Positions 8,115-15,954 of a stretch of 29,829 bases of DNA are shown here, in pieces (the stretch's first letter is position 1; each line of letters opens with the position of its first letter). The translations under genes were made by a program, and so were the position numbers. The notes beneath the pieces are model-generated. The model saw nothing but the letters and a program-made list of their open reading frames with translations. It searched no databases and was not told the origin of the DNA. This stretch comes from a virus: positions 1 through 29,829 of the IMG/VR virus record IMGVR_UViG_3300030102_003900; one strand, given 5' to 3'.

Positions 8115-8960
8115 TTATCTCCTTTGTGCCATATTATAAGCAGCATACGCACCAATTCCTGTTCCTGCAGCCTGAGCAAACGGATTAGTTCCTGGTGCCG
8201 TGGTTGCTGTAACGGCTGATTGTGATGTTGGTAAATTAGTCATGATACCTTTTAAGAATTCTAATCTTTGATAAGGCTCATATGATCTAGCTAACTGTGT
8301 TTGTCTTTGAGCATCTAAAGCTTGTTGGCCAAGTGCTCTTTGTACACCACCTGCTTGTAATAAACTTGCTATGTCAGCTTGTTGCATTGCTTGTTGTTGG
8401 CCACCCAAAGCTCCTAACAATTGACCAGCTTGTTGCTGTAAACCTTGTTGCTGAGCTGCCAAGCCTGCTGCACTTTGAAAACCTTGCGCTAAAGATTGAC
8501 CAATGTTTGCTTGTGTTGCTCTTTGTAATTCTGCTCTTTGTACTCCTTCTCTAGCACCACCGAATGCACCTGCACCAATTGCTTGAGAAGATAATTGATT
8601 TTGTGCCATCTGTCCTTGTCTTGCAATTTCATCAGTAACATATTGTTGATAAGGATTTAAAAATTGACCTATGTTAGGTCCCATTGATGATTGTAATACA
8701 GAACCAATACCTGCACCAACAGCTTGCTGACCTACACCTGTTTGTCCTGCTTGCATAAACCCAGCTTGTTCTAAACCGCTTGGTCCTGCAACTTGAAACG
8801 CAGGTATGCCCACAGGTTTCTCTGCAAGTTTAGCAGCCTGATCGTAGAGTGCGAGTTTTCGGCTTTCTACTTCTGGTGCTTCTCTAGCTATCGATACTTG
8901 TGTTCCTGAAGTGGAGCCGCCTCCGCCGCCACCACCTCCTCCTCCGAAGATGAAACTCAT
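8115..8960 (-). CDS. Ala/Gln-rich virion protein with poly-glycine N-terminus (T7 gp14 position)
   Basis: The protein has 281 residues. Residues 6-15 are ten consecutive glycines. The rest is dominated by Ala, Gln and Gly, with predicted helices (for example AAGLAAQQQGLQQQAGQ) and very few Lys residues. AAAGGAG lies about ten bases before ATG 8960. Proteins of this composition sit directly before the two large internal virion proteins in many marine podoviruses, like the small inner core protein gp14 in T7. Here the next gene begins three bases after its stop. It probably assembles in the core or ejection tunnel; this is inferred from position and composition. Confidence 0.7.
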   Translation of the reverse strand: MSFIFGGGGGGGGGGSTSGTQVSIAREAPEVESRKLALYDQAAKLAEKPVGIPAFQVAGPSGLEQAGFMQAGQTGVGQQAVGAGIGSVLQSSMGPNIGQFLNPYQQYVTDEIARQGQMAQNQLSSQAIGAGAFGGAREGVQRAELQRATQANIGQSLAQGFQSAAGLAAQQQGLQQQAGQLLGALGGQQQAMQQADIASLLQAGGVQRALGQQALDAQRQTQLARSYEPYQRLEFLKGIMTNLPTSQSAVTATTAPGTNPFAQAAGTGIGAYAAYNMAQRR

Positions 8961-8961
8961 A

Positions 8962-9423
8962 TTATGTTAACTCCTTTGTATATAAATATCTTTTTACTTT
9001 CCATTGCTTACCTTCTAAAAACTTTTGCCATCCAGGTCTTGCATGCACTGCTATTCTTTTGCAATCGTTTTGTATTGCAACATTCTCGATAGTCTCTGCT
9101 GCTTCGTCCTGCCATAACTCTCGTTTCTCTCCTTTTAATAATATGACTTCACATTGTTTAAAGTTTGGTAACTCTACTACTCTTGTAACAAAGACACCAA
9201 ATACTTTGTACTTTATGCCGTCATCGGAACCAAACATTATAAATAATTGAAAGGCTCCTTTTTTTAATCCTTCATGAAGATCTGTAATATCCATGGGGTC
9301 ACCATCATATTTCAAACCTTCCCTCAACATAAACTCAACAAGATTCCAATACTCATCAAGTTTTTTTGGTTCGATGTATAATACACCGACCTCTTTTCTA
9401 ATTTGTTTCTTTTCTGGCCGCAT
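8962..9423 (-). CDS. GNAT acetyltransferase-like phage protein (T7 gp13 position)
   Basis: The 153-residue protein has an alternating strand-helix pattern that fits a small GNAT fold: a central strand pair around residues 58-83 (FQLFIMFG, KVFGVFVTRVVE), a strand near 90-97 (CEVILL), a helix near 105-120, and CKRIAVHARPGWQKFL near 121-136, which matches the late GNAT strand and helix. A clear acetyl-CoA loop (Q/RxxGxG/A) is not evident, so it may be catalytically dead. Acyltransferase-like proteins occur at this position in T7-like marine phages. It overlaps the preceding gene by 26 bases and ends one base before the start of the poly-Gly protein. Confidence 0.6.
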   Translation of the reverse strand: MRPEKKQIRKEVGVLYIEPKKLDEYWNLVEFMLREGLKYDGDPMDITDLHEGLKKGAFQLFIMFGSDDGIKYKVFGVFVTRVVELPNFKQCEVILLKGEKRELWQDEAAETIENVAIQNDCKRIAVHARPGWQKFLEGKQWKVKRYLYTKELT

Positions 9424-10345
9424 CTAATAAATCAAATATTCTTTTAAATTTAGCTTGCTGACCATAAAAGAAAGCAGCTCCTTTTTTTCTCATATCTTTG
9501 TAACTACTAGGGTTAGCACCTTCCATAATTCCAGCACCTAAAATAGCATCAGCTCTAGATACAAATTCACCATCAGCTAATTGAGCTAACATTGTGTCTT
9601 CGTCTTTATCTCCATTGCCTGACCCATCTTCTACATACCCTTCTGCTCTCACATAATTGTTGTAATCTTTTTCATCATGATCTGTTTTTGATGGTAAATA
9701 GTTTATACCACCTGTATTAAATTTTTTAACTTCTGCTATTCCACCTTTATGAAATGTAAATAATGTATTACCTTGTTGATATGAATAAGGAGATATACCT
9801 GCAGCTTCTCCTTCATAATCGTAAGTATCTAAAATATTTGCTAATTGTTTATCAGCTTCTTCTTTTGCTTTTTTATAATCTTCAGGTCTTGTGCCTTCAG
9901 GCATTTCAACTTTTTCGTCCTTCTCTAATAAACTTGTTCCTGCTAAAGTTAAACCTAATTTTTCTCCTGTGCCTAATCCTCTAAATCCAGATCCTTTTTC
10001 GACAATATCTCCTGCTTGATTCTTAACTGCTGGTTCACCTATTAATCTTTGAATACCACTTCCTATATTTGCAGGAACTGTTGCTACTTGTTCACCAATT
10101 GAAAGTTCAGGAGCTCCCATTTTTGCTATATTTGCAGCAGAGGGTTGTCCTAAATAGTTTCCACTAGCAAACATACTTGGCATTGAACTTGCTTTACCAA
10201 AGGCTTGAAAAGGAGCAACACCTGCCATACCTGCAAATTGACCGATACCGCCTGCTATTGCAGCATCTCTTAATGATCGTTTAGTTGATTTACCTCTTAG
10301 TTTTTGTATACCAAAGGTTGCAAGTGCTATTGTTAATGGATCCAT
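9398..10345 (-). CDS. virion-associated protein with DGEFV motif
   Basis: The protein has 315 residues. The N-terminal half is Gly/Ala-rich with weakly hydrophobic stretches. Near 199-213 there are Gly-Gly motifs (HKGGIAEVKKFNTGG). The C-terminal region carries LADGEFVSRADAILGAG at 256-272, followed by a basic region with MRKKGAAFFYG at 285-295. The DGEFV-type motif is common near the ends of tail or virion proteins of marine phages, but I know of no assigned activity. It is the first gene after a 59-base gap with a promoter-like sequence, and it leads the ejection-protein block. Structural role inferred. Confidence 0.65.
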   Translation of the reverse strand: MDPLTIALATFGIQKLRGKSTKRSLRDAAIAGGIGQFAGMAGVAPFQAFGKASSMPSMFASGNYLGQPSAANIAKMGAPELSIGEQVATVPANIGSGIQRLIGEPAVKNQAGDIVEKGSGFRGLGTGEKLGLTLAGTSLLEKDEKVEMPEGTRPEDYKKAKEEADKQLANILDTYDYEGEAAGISPYSYQQGNTLFTFHKGGIAEVKKFNTGGINYLPSKTDHDEKDYNNYVRAEGYVEDGSGNGDKDEDTMLAQLADGEFVSRADAILGAGIMEGANPSSYKDMRKKGAAFFYGQQAKFKRIFDLLDAARKETN

Positions 10346-10373
10346 AATAATAATTTTAACTAGTTATTATGGT

Positions 10374-10402
10374 ATTTTAACTTATATAGAGCTATTCTTC
10401 AA
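10374..10402 (-). promoter_or_regulatory. sigma70-like promoter candidate before the ejection-protein block
   Basis: On the minus strand TTGAAG (10402-10397) and TAAAAT (10379-10374) are separated by exactly 17 bases. It lies in the 59-base gap between the GT-A gene stop (10405) and ATG 10345. The same -10 hexamer and spacing occur in the stronger promoter at 22947-22975, which adds support. Predicted start is about 20 bases before the ATG, with no clear ribosome site after it. Confidence 0.45.
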
Positions 10403-10404
10403 TA

Positions 10405-11163
10405 TCAGTCAACTTTATAGAATTCGTCTTTGACTTTGCCTGAATACTTATATTCACCGATATGGCTTATTTCTTCATCACATAAAGCATGAATTTTACC
10501 ACCTATTGATGTCCATAATTTACAAAAATAGAAGTCTTCACCCATGTACGTTTTATTTTTTGGACTCCAATAAGTGTCAAAAAAGTTATAATAGTTAGGT
10601 CTATCTATAAGCTCTCCATTGACTAATGTCTTTTGACTTATAATCAATTCTTTATAATGCTCTTTCAATTTATCAAATGCTGATCTTTTAATCATCATCA
10701 TACCTGTAGGTCCTTTAGATACTTCTATAAAACCATCTTTAGGTCTAATGTCATTTGTATCTGGTATTTCTATAGGAAACAAATGTCCCATACTGTGAAT
10801 ACTATCATCAGGTCTTGTTTCAAAATCTTTTCTAAATTTAGCATCTGTCTTTTGTTTCATTGGATAAGGTATTAAAGATACTTCGTGAGGTGATTTAAAC
10901 AATCTATAAACCGATCTTGTACTAAACTCAATATCAGAATCTATAAATAACATCTGATCTGCATCAGAATTCATAAATGCAGAAGCACACAAATTTCTAC
11001 CTTGTGTAACTAATGATGACTTCATTAATTGAAATGTAATTTTTGTTTTATTTAAAATACATTCTTTTTGTAAATCTAAACATGCTTTCATGTAGTGAAT
11101 TGAAACTTCAGAATGCACAGGGGTGCAGACCATCATATGATTTTTATTTATTTCGTTGGACAT
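10405..11163 (-). CDS. GT-A fold glycosyltransferase (GT2-like)
   Basis: The 252-residue protein has an N-terminal strand MMVCTPVHSEV (10-20), an RN pair in TQGRNLCASAF (53-63), and a DxD metal/nucleotide-sugar motif as D75-S-D77 in FIDSDIEF. Later come GPTGMMMIKRSAF and GEDFYFC, typical of the acceptor side of small GT-A enzymes in marine phages. It would transfer a sugar from a nucleotide donor in the cytoplasm. The start at 11163 is supported by GAGGAG six bases upstream and lies inside the end of the GT-B gene (20-base overlap), so the two are probably translated together. Acceptor unknown: virion protein, phage DNA or host glycan are all possible. Confidence 0.85.
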   Translation of the reverse strand: MSNEINKNHMMVCTPVHSEVSIHYMKACLDLQKECILNKTKITFQLMKSSLVTQGRNLCASAFMNSDADQMLFIDSDIEFSTRSVYRLFKSPHEVSLIPYPMKQKTDAKFRKDFETRPDDSIHSMGHLFPIEIPDTNDIRPKDGFIEVSKGPTGMMMIKRSAFDKLKEHYKELIISQKTLVNGELIDRPNYYNFFDTYWSPKNKTYMGEDFYFCKLWTSIGGKIHALCDEEISHIGEYKYSGKVKDEFYKVD

Positions 11164-12088
11164 GAATTACTCCTCTTAAAAAACTTTCCCAATTTTTAGC
11201 AGTGTTTCGCCAATCATAAAATCTTTTATAATATTCTTGTTGAAATTTAAATACATTAGTTAAATCATTTTGTAATATCTTTTTTGCTTCGACACAACAT
11301 TCAGCTACTTGTTGAGCTAATTTAGCTTTATCTCTTGTAAAAGGAATATAGATAGGAAACTCTGCACAGGTTTCAAACAATGCACCGAGATCCGTGGTTA
11401 TTAATAATTGACCAGCTGCTAATGATTCCATAGCTGATATACAAAATGTTTCTTCCCATATACTAGGAAAACAATTTACATCATATTCTTTTAATTTTCC
11501 CATTAAGGTTTTATGATCACAGTAACCCATATAATTTACATTAGGTAAATCTTTTGCTTTTTGATAAAGGTCTAAATATTCTTTATCATTTTGATTATGA
11601 AACTGTTTTCCATAAATAATCGTGCTCGAATAAACATCTAAAGTAATATCTGGATCTCTATCTTTTAATGAGTCCATCGCTGCTAAAGCAACTTCTAATC
11701 CTCTCCAGGGTGTTGAGATGTAACACATTTTTAATTTTTTCTTAGGTGTAAAATCTGTTTTTAATAGTAATTCTTCATAGTCAATTCCATTTTTTATAAC
11801 TGTACATTTATCTTCAGGAATTTTAAAAAACATACGATATTTTTCATAGCTCCAATGACTATTAAAAACATACCAATCATATTTAGAATGATTCTCTTTA
11901 TTTTGAAACCAAGGGGCTAGGTTAGGTTGATCATAAGAATTTTTTAACCAAAGTATATTTGCTCTAATAGGATCTAAAGGTTCTTTTTCTGGTATAGATG
12001 TAGTTATCTGTACAGAATCTAGTATACCTTGATTCGCATACTTTTTAAGATAAGCTAATTGTAATTCGGTTCCACCTGCTGGTTGCAT
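11144..12088 (-). CDS. GT-B fold glycosyltransferase (GT4-like)
   Basis: The 314-residue protein has GGTE at 5-8, where GT4 enzymes have their first glycine loop, so little of the usual N-terminal strand is present. VIKNGID at 97-103 ends the N-terminal domain. The nucleotide-sugar site is seen as E213-x7-E221 in EETFCISAMESLAAG. A strand near 119-126 (LKMCYIST) starts the C-terminal Rossmann domain. The protein is short for the family (usually 350-400 residues), mainly at the N-terminus. The ATG at 12088 overlaps the preceding stop as TAATG. The partner gene downstream is a GT-A enzyme, so the phage has two unrelated sugar transferases in tandem. Substrates unknown. Confidence 0.86.
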   Translation of the reverse strand: MQPAGGTELQLAYLKKYANQGILDSVQITTSIPEKEPLDPIRANILWLKNSYDQPNLAPWFQNKENHSKYDWYVFNSHWSYEKYRMFFKIPEDKCTVIKNGIDYEELLLKTDFTPKKKLKMCYISTPWRGLEVALAAMDSLKDRDPDITLDVYSSTIIYGKQFHNQNDKEYLDLYQKAKDLPNVNYMGYCDHKTLMGKLKEYDVNCFPSIWEETFCISAMESLAAGQLLITTDLGALFETCAEFPIYIPFTRDKAKLAQQVAECCVEAKKILQNDLTNVFKFQQEYYKRFYDWRNTAKNWESFLRGVIHVQRNK

Positions 12089-12312
12089 TATGATTTGGTT
12101 TTACCAAATACTGTAAGAGATGCAACTGTTATTTTTTGGTTAATTTGAAGATCATCAGCAACAGTATCAGTATTGGAATCAGCAACATCATTATCAAAAT
12201 CATCTTTGCTAGCATATACTTTACCTGTTCTTTTGTTCTTTATCTCCTCTTCCGCTTTCGCTGGAATTACAGGAACTTCTTCGCCATTAATTATGACTGT
12301 TTTTTGTGTCAT
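12088..12312 (-). CDS. small acidic phage protein, unknown (74 aa)
   Basis: A 74-residue soluble protein with a short N-terminal strand pair (KTVIINGEEVPVIP), a charged middle, an Asp-rich stretch (residues about 37-54) and a C-terminal strand. I do not recognise a family. Its ATG overlaps the stop of the basic 44-residue gene as ATGA, and its stop overlaps the glycosyltransferase start as TAATG, so it lies in one translationally coupled series running from the nozzle gene into the two transferases. Confidence 0.7.
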   Translation of the reverse strand: MTQKTVIINGEEVPVIPAKAEEEIKNKRTGKVYASKDDFDNDVADSNTDTVADDLQINQKITVASLTVFGKTKS

Positions 12313-12443
12313 TGTTTTCGTCCTTGTCGGTTGTATTTCTTATAACATCTTTTCTTGTGTTTGTTAAGTCTCTTTGTATGCCGTCGTGGTCGCTTACGAG
12401 GTTTTGGTCTTGGTGTAAAATTTATAAATTTACGTTTAGCCAT
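12309..12443 (-). CDS. 44-residue very basic protein
   Basis: ATG at 12443 to TGA at 12309. Over half of the residues are Lys, Arg or His, with PRPKPRKRPRRHTKR in the N-terminal half. It starts inside the last codons of the 116-residue gene and ends in an ATGA overlap with the next gene. A fortuitous frame this basic, placed exactly between two overlapping junctions, is unlikely. It could bind DNA or RNA or neutralise packaged DNA. Short Arg/Lys-rich proteins of this kind occur next to structural genes in other marine phages; the function is not known. Confidence 0.72.
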   Translation of the reverse strand: MAKRKFINFTPRPKPRKRPRRHTKRLNKHKKRCYKKYNRQGRKQ

Positions 12444-12786
12444 TTTCTTGAGATCTATCTATGAGTGCATAAGTAATAGCACCTTGAATTTTACTGCTTC
12501 CTGTAGCTGCTGTAACTGTAACTGCATCACCTGCCTCAAGATTTAAAGTTTGTGGTGTAGCATTAACTTGTGTTTTTGCTGGGACATCATCTCTAAAAAA
12601 CTCATACTCAGCACTAGAATCAGAAGAATCTACTAAATTCATATTAACTAAAATAGCTGATGACGCATCGTTGTTAGCAACATAAATACTTTTTATAATA
12701 ATTGTTGCGTTCGCAGGACATGTGAGTGCAGTTGTCTTACTTGTATCGGTCTGTTTAAAACCTTGATTTTTATATTGTATAGTCAT
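12436..12786 (-). CDS. small beta-rich virion protein candidate (116 aa)
   Basis: The 116-residue protein is rich in Ser, Thr, Ala and Val in alternating patterns that predict a beta sandwich (ATIIIKSIYVANND, SAILVNMNLVDS, DAVTVTAATG). It has no signal or membrane segment. Such proteins beside the tail nozzle gene are often minor structural or decoration proteins. Its start overlaps the preceding 54-residue gene as ATGA and its end overlaps the basic 44-residue gene. The family is not named; the structural role is inferred from composition and position. Confidence 0.7.
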   Translation of the reverse strand: MTIQYKNQGFKQTDTSKTTALTCPANATIIIKSIYVANNDASSAILVNMNLVDSSDSSAEYEFFRDDVPAKTQVNATPQTLNLEAGDAVTVTAATGSSKIQGAITYALIDRSQENG

Positions 12787-12947
12787 GATAAAAAATAATT
12801 AAAAGCTTCGTTATCGTTTTTTTGATCTTGTTGGTATGAAGTGTTTAATTGATTTTGTAAAGTTTCCAAAGCTAAATTTATTTGTCTGAAAGAATCAGTA
12901 TTAAATTCTTTTGGTGGTTCAGGTAAAAATACTTGTACTTTAGCCAT
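12783..12947 (-). CDS. 54-residue conserved marine-phage miniprotein
   Basis: The frame runs from ATG at 12947 to TGA at 12783, overlapping the stop of the nozzle gene (TAATG) and the start of the next gene (ATGA). The sequence begins MAKVQVFLPEPPKEF and ends in a Gln/Asn-rich helix with TSYQQDQKND and NYFLS. I recall very similar short proteins next to tail genes in uncultured marine phages, always without known function. It is soluble and probably one or two helices. Confidence 0.75.
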   Translation of the reverse strand: MAKVQVFLPEPPKEFNTDSFRQINLALETLQNQLNTSYQQDQKNDNEAFNYFLS

Positions 12948-14860
12948 TATCTTCTACCATCAGGTTGTATATCAAATCTAAATTGACCAAATCTCCAACT
13001 TTCATTTGTACTATCATTTTCAATTTTTACAGCAGCTAATCTAGCTCTTGCTCTTGTGTCTACCTTATCCGTAGTTGAGTTAATTGTAAATGGCCCTAAA
13101 GGAGAACCCTGTTGAACATTAGCAGGATAGTCTCTCAATTCTAAAGTTACTTTTGCATTTCCATTAATATATTTAAAATCAGGAATAAATCTTCTTACTT
13201 TAATAAAAAACTCCCCGTCTCCTTGAGCATCTAAATCAAAGTCACCTGATTTTATAAATGCATTAATAGCAGTGGTTGTACCATTAGCTAAAACTTGATT
13301 AGTGCCTTTTTCATGATTAAATACTCTTGAAGCTCCATTAGATACTCCTTGAACTGTCGGAGTTGTAGGAGCAAGAGAGCTTGTAAATTCTGTTGCTATA
13401 GGATCTTCAAATACATGTTTGTCTTCATATGTGGTTCTCGCTAAAGAACCTGTTGTCCAAGTTTGTTCAGCATAGTTATAAGTTACCATTCGATCAATAA
13501 AATTTGAACTGTTACTTGCATAAAACCAAGTAATTTCAGAGTATAAACCATTGTGCCCAGCACAAGTTAATTCTGAACCATTTATAAAATTAAATCCTGG
13601 TGCACTATCATTTGTTTGAAAAACAAAATCTTCTACCAAACAAGGTAAAGCTTTTACTGTACCATCAAATATAAAAAACCCACCTGAATCTGACATCCAA
13701 TACACAGCACCATTAGCATAAACAATTGACTTTTGACCCATACAACCACAATTTGATCCTACTTGTCTTATACTGAATGTAAAAGGTGGTCCTACAAATT
13801 GCATTAAATAAGCTGAAGTATCAGTTAAAATTAATATATAATCTTTTGCTTTTGCAGCTCCAACTATTTTTGTTCCGCTATCAATTCTAAAAGAACCTGC
13901 TGTGTTTGTGGATGTTGCTGTGTAATCTGTTAGTGTTTCTTGATCTGAAAATCTTATAAACATTTTATCTTGTGTCGCTGTATTACCAATTGTTGTTTCT
14001 GTTCCCAAAATAATTAAGTGTCTGTCTCTATCTGAGACCATACTCATCACGGATTTGGTAGGAGCATTTGTTATTATCGTTGCTCTATTAGAAACACCTG
14101 AATTTGGATCCCAAGAAAATGTTTCACCATTTTTAATAGTTGCTATTAATAATTCACCATAATTGTCTAATGACCATGCTCCAGGATCTAACACTGCGTC
14201 TGAAGTTGTTCTCGGTGTGCCCCAAGTTGATCCACCCCATAAGGCTGTGCCCCAACCAAAACCAAAAGCTTGTTGTAATGGCCCTATTTTGTAATAAGGT
14301 TTTGAATCTAGTGTTCCATCGTTTGTTGCTCCTGTTCCTGTTTCTGCAGACGGCATTAATATGGTGAATGTAGTATTGGTAGGTGCTAATTGAACTTCAA
14401 ACAATACATTATCAAAATCAGAAGCTACGTAAGCTGTTTGTCCAGCTGTAAACGATCCAGCATTTTCAAATGTAAGTATGTCACCTGGTTCGAGGCCGTG
14501 GTTCGTGGGACTTGTAATTGTAACCGTTCTAGAACCGTTTGTGGTTGTAATATCACATCCTGTTTTTGCTAAAGATGGATTAAAAGGTGTGATGTCATAA
14601 TAATCATCGCCATCATAAACATACAAAATTTTGTTTGTGCCAAAAGCGATATACCTTCTGCCCTCTAGATCAGCCCAACTGTGTGAGGCTCTTGCTGCAC
14701 CTATTAGTTGTTTGTCCATAATCTCAGACCAACCACCGATCTTTTCGGGCATAGCATATCTAAATCTAACGAAGTCGCCATCTACCCATTGGTTTTCAGC
14801 TCCCGAAGCAGATGCTTGTTTATTAAATCCTGGTGCAAATTGTACTTTTGTTAAAGGCAT
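12947..14860 (-). CDS. tail nozzle-like virion protein (T7 gp12 position)
   Basis: The 637-residue protein begins MPLTKVQFAPGFNKQ, followed by WVDGDFVRFRYAMPEKIGGW. This opening is typical of a large marine podovirus structural family often placed at the tail tubular protein B / nozzle position. The body is beta-rich with repeated strand-turn units, including TNGSRTVTITSPTNHGLEPGD near residue 108, and Trp/Gly-rich turns such as FGWGTALWGGSTWG near 200. The size is close to T7 gp12 (about 790) but shorter. It follows the oxygenase cassette after a 76-base gap with promoter-like and inverted-repeat sequences. I am confident in the family and less so in the exact tail position. Confidence 0.8.
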   Translation of the reverse strand: MPLTKVQFAPGFNKQASASGAENQWVDGDFVRFRYAMPEKIGGWSEIMDKQLIGAARASHSWADLEGRRYIAFGTNKILYVYDGDDYYDITPFNPSLAKTGCDITTTNGSRTVTITSPTNHGLEPGDILTFENAGSFTAGQTAYVASDFDNVLFEVQLAPTNTTFTILMPSAETGTGATNDGTLDSKPYYKIGPLQQAFGFGWGTALWGGSTWGTPRTTSDAVLDPGAWSLDNYGELLIATIKNGETFSWDPNSGVSNRATIITNAPTKSVMSMVSDRDRHLIILGTETTIGNTATQDKMFIRFSDQETLTDYTATSTNTAGSFRIDSGTKIVGAAKAKDYILILTDTSAYLMQFVGPPFTFSIRQVGSNCGCMGQKSIVYANGAVYWMSDSGGFFIFDGTVKALPCLVEDFVFQTNDSAPGFNFINGSELTCAGHNGLYSEITWFYASNSSNFIDRMVTYNYAEQTWTTGSLARTTYEDKHVFEDPIATEFTSSLAPTTPTVQGVSNGASRVFNHEKGTNQVLANGTTTAINAFIKSGDFDLDAQGDGEFFIKVRRFIPDFKYINGNAKVTLELRDYPANVQQGSPLGPFTINSTTDKVDTRARARLAAVKIENDSTNESWRFGQFRFDIQPDGRR

Positions 14861-14866
14861 GACTTA

Positions 14867-14895
14867 ATTATACACCATAAGGGTATATCTATAAA
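14867..14895 (-). promoter_or_regulatory. promoter candidate, possibly giving a leaderless nozzle mRNA
   Basis: On the minus strand a perfect TATAAT (14872-14867) lies 17 bases after TTTATA (14895-14890), which matches four of six -35 positions. Transcription would start at or next to the ATG at 14860, giving a leaderless message; no ribosome site precedes that ATG. An 8-bp inverted repeat overlaps the -35. Confidence 0.4.
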
Positions 14896-14914
14896 GATTA
14901 AGGTAAATAGATAT
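14885..14914. repeat. inverted repeat in the cassette/nozzle gap
   Basis: ATATCTAT (14885-14892) and ATAGATAT (14907-14914) are exact inverted copies around a 14-base loop. On the plus strand a CTTTTT follows, but no plus-strand gene is near. It overlaps the -35 of the candidate promoter for the minus-strand nozzle gene, so an operator is as likely as a hairpin. Confidence 0.4.
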
Positions 14915-14936
14915 CTTTTTGGTTATTTTAACAGTA

Positions 14937-15476
14937 TTAAATTGGTATCAAAGATATATTGATGTTTTTATTATATTTTCTACACACCTCTTTATAATCC
15001 ATTATATTAAATACGTCGAAGGCTATGGTAACTCTAACCTTTTTAAATGGTTTTAAAACAACAACTTTATGTCTTTTATCACTTGGACCAATGTATAGAA
15101 GACCTATTTTATTTTTTATTTCTTGATCCTCAAATATGGTTTTTGTTGATTCTGGATTGATAGATAAATATCCATGGCATCTACAGTTTTCATGATGATG
15201 CCAATCTAGGACTTCATTTTCTTGATGAAAATTTAACCAGGCCTGCATCCACAAAGGTTCTTTTGTTTTTAAATATTTTCTTATTTGTTTTTTTAATTCA
15301 AAAAATAACTCATAGAAGTAAGGCGACCCAAAGGTTAAATTAAATATGTTATACACTTGATAATTCCAGGTTGAGGATTGATTAGGAAACTTAATATCAA
15401 ATCTTTCTTTGGCTATTAAACAATCCTTATAAAATTGTTTGTGATTTTGTTGTATTATTTTAAGAGTCTGTATCAT
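14937..15476 (-). CDS. 2OG-Fe(II) oxygenase-like protein, HHxE-type
   Basis: The 179-residue protein has WHHHENC at 92-98, then HGYLSINP at 101-108, NKIGLLYIGPSDKRHKVVV at 122-140 and VRVTIAFD at 147-154. This order fits the double-stranded beta-helix oxygenase fold: metal ligands H94-x-E96 (or H93-x-H95), a second His at H136, and R148 for 2-oxoglutarate. Similar sequences occur in cyanophages and marine phages. It is the last gene of the cassette, starting 17 bases inside the preceding oxygenase gene. The metal motif has Glu rather than the usual Asp. Substrate unknown. Confidence 0.7.
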   Translation of the reverse strand: MIQTLKIIQQNHKQFYKDCLIAKERFDIKFPNQSSTWNYQVYNIFNLTFGSPYFYELFFELKKQIRKYLKTKEPLWMQAWLNFHQENEVLDWHHHENCRCHGYLSINPESTKTIFEDQEIKNKIGLLYIGPSDKRHKVVVLKPFKKVRVTIAFDVFNIMDYKEVCRKYNKNINISLIPI

Positions 15477-15954
15477 AATAATTAAAATTAATTACCACTC
15501 TAAACTCTTGATCAGTGCAAGAGCTGCCTGTGTGTTCTTCCTTAGAATTAAATATTACCATTTTATTTTCCTCACTGCGAACTTTAGATTTTTTAAATCT
15601 AGTATAACCATTGTTAGTGTTTATATAAAGAATAGCCGTTTTTTGTTTAGTAGTTTTTCTAAGAGGGTTGTCTATATGAAAACCATGTTCTACTATTTTT
15701 GATGTTCTATATATAAGATTAGCTTTAATTCTAATTAATGCTCTTAGTTTAATTTTATCTAAAGCAGGTAAAAGTAATTTATAAAAAGGACTTGTAATTT
15801 CATTTGCTTTATAAAAATTATGGATAAATTGAAATTGATTATCGCCCGCTCTAACTACTCCCTCTGCAAGAAACCATGGAAAATAAGCTCCTAACATGTT
15901 TTCTTTAAGCTCTAAAAAATTTTGTGAATCTAAAAAATTAGGTATGATTTTCAT
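15460..15954 (-). CDS. 2OG-Fe(II) oxygenase-like protein, phage type
   Basis: The 164-residue protein carries HGFHIDNP with H93-x-D95 as the iron pair, KTAILYINTNNGYTRF at 105-120 as the central strands, and FNSKEEHTGSSCTDQEFRVVINF at 135-157, giving distal H141 and the 2-oxoglutarate-binding R152. The combination of NTNNGYT and HTGSSCTD with RVVINF is characteristic of a small oxygenase type that is very common in cyanophages and pelagiphages. All expected ligands are present, so it is probably active. It overlaps the next gene by 17 bases and the methyltransferase by 17 bases. Confidence 0.88.
   Translation of the reverse strand: MKIIPNFLDSQNFLELKENMLGAYFPWFLAEGVVRAGDNQFQFIHNFYKANEITSPFYKLLLPALDKIKLRALIRIKANLIYRTSKIVEHGFHIDNPLRKTTKQKTAILYINTNNGYTRFKKSKVRSEENKMVIFNSKEEHTGSSCTDQEFRVVINFNYYDTDS

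Noticed and set aside
14885-14920. Rho-independent terminator on the plus strand
   Set aside because: The hairpin is followed by CTTTTT on the plus strand, but no plus-strand gene lies near; on the used strand there is no T run. Listed only as an inverted repeat.
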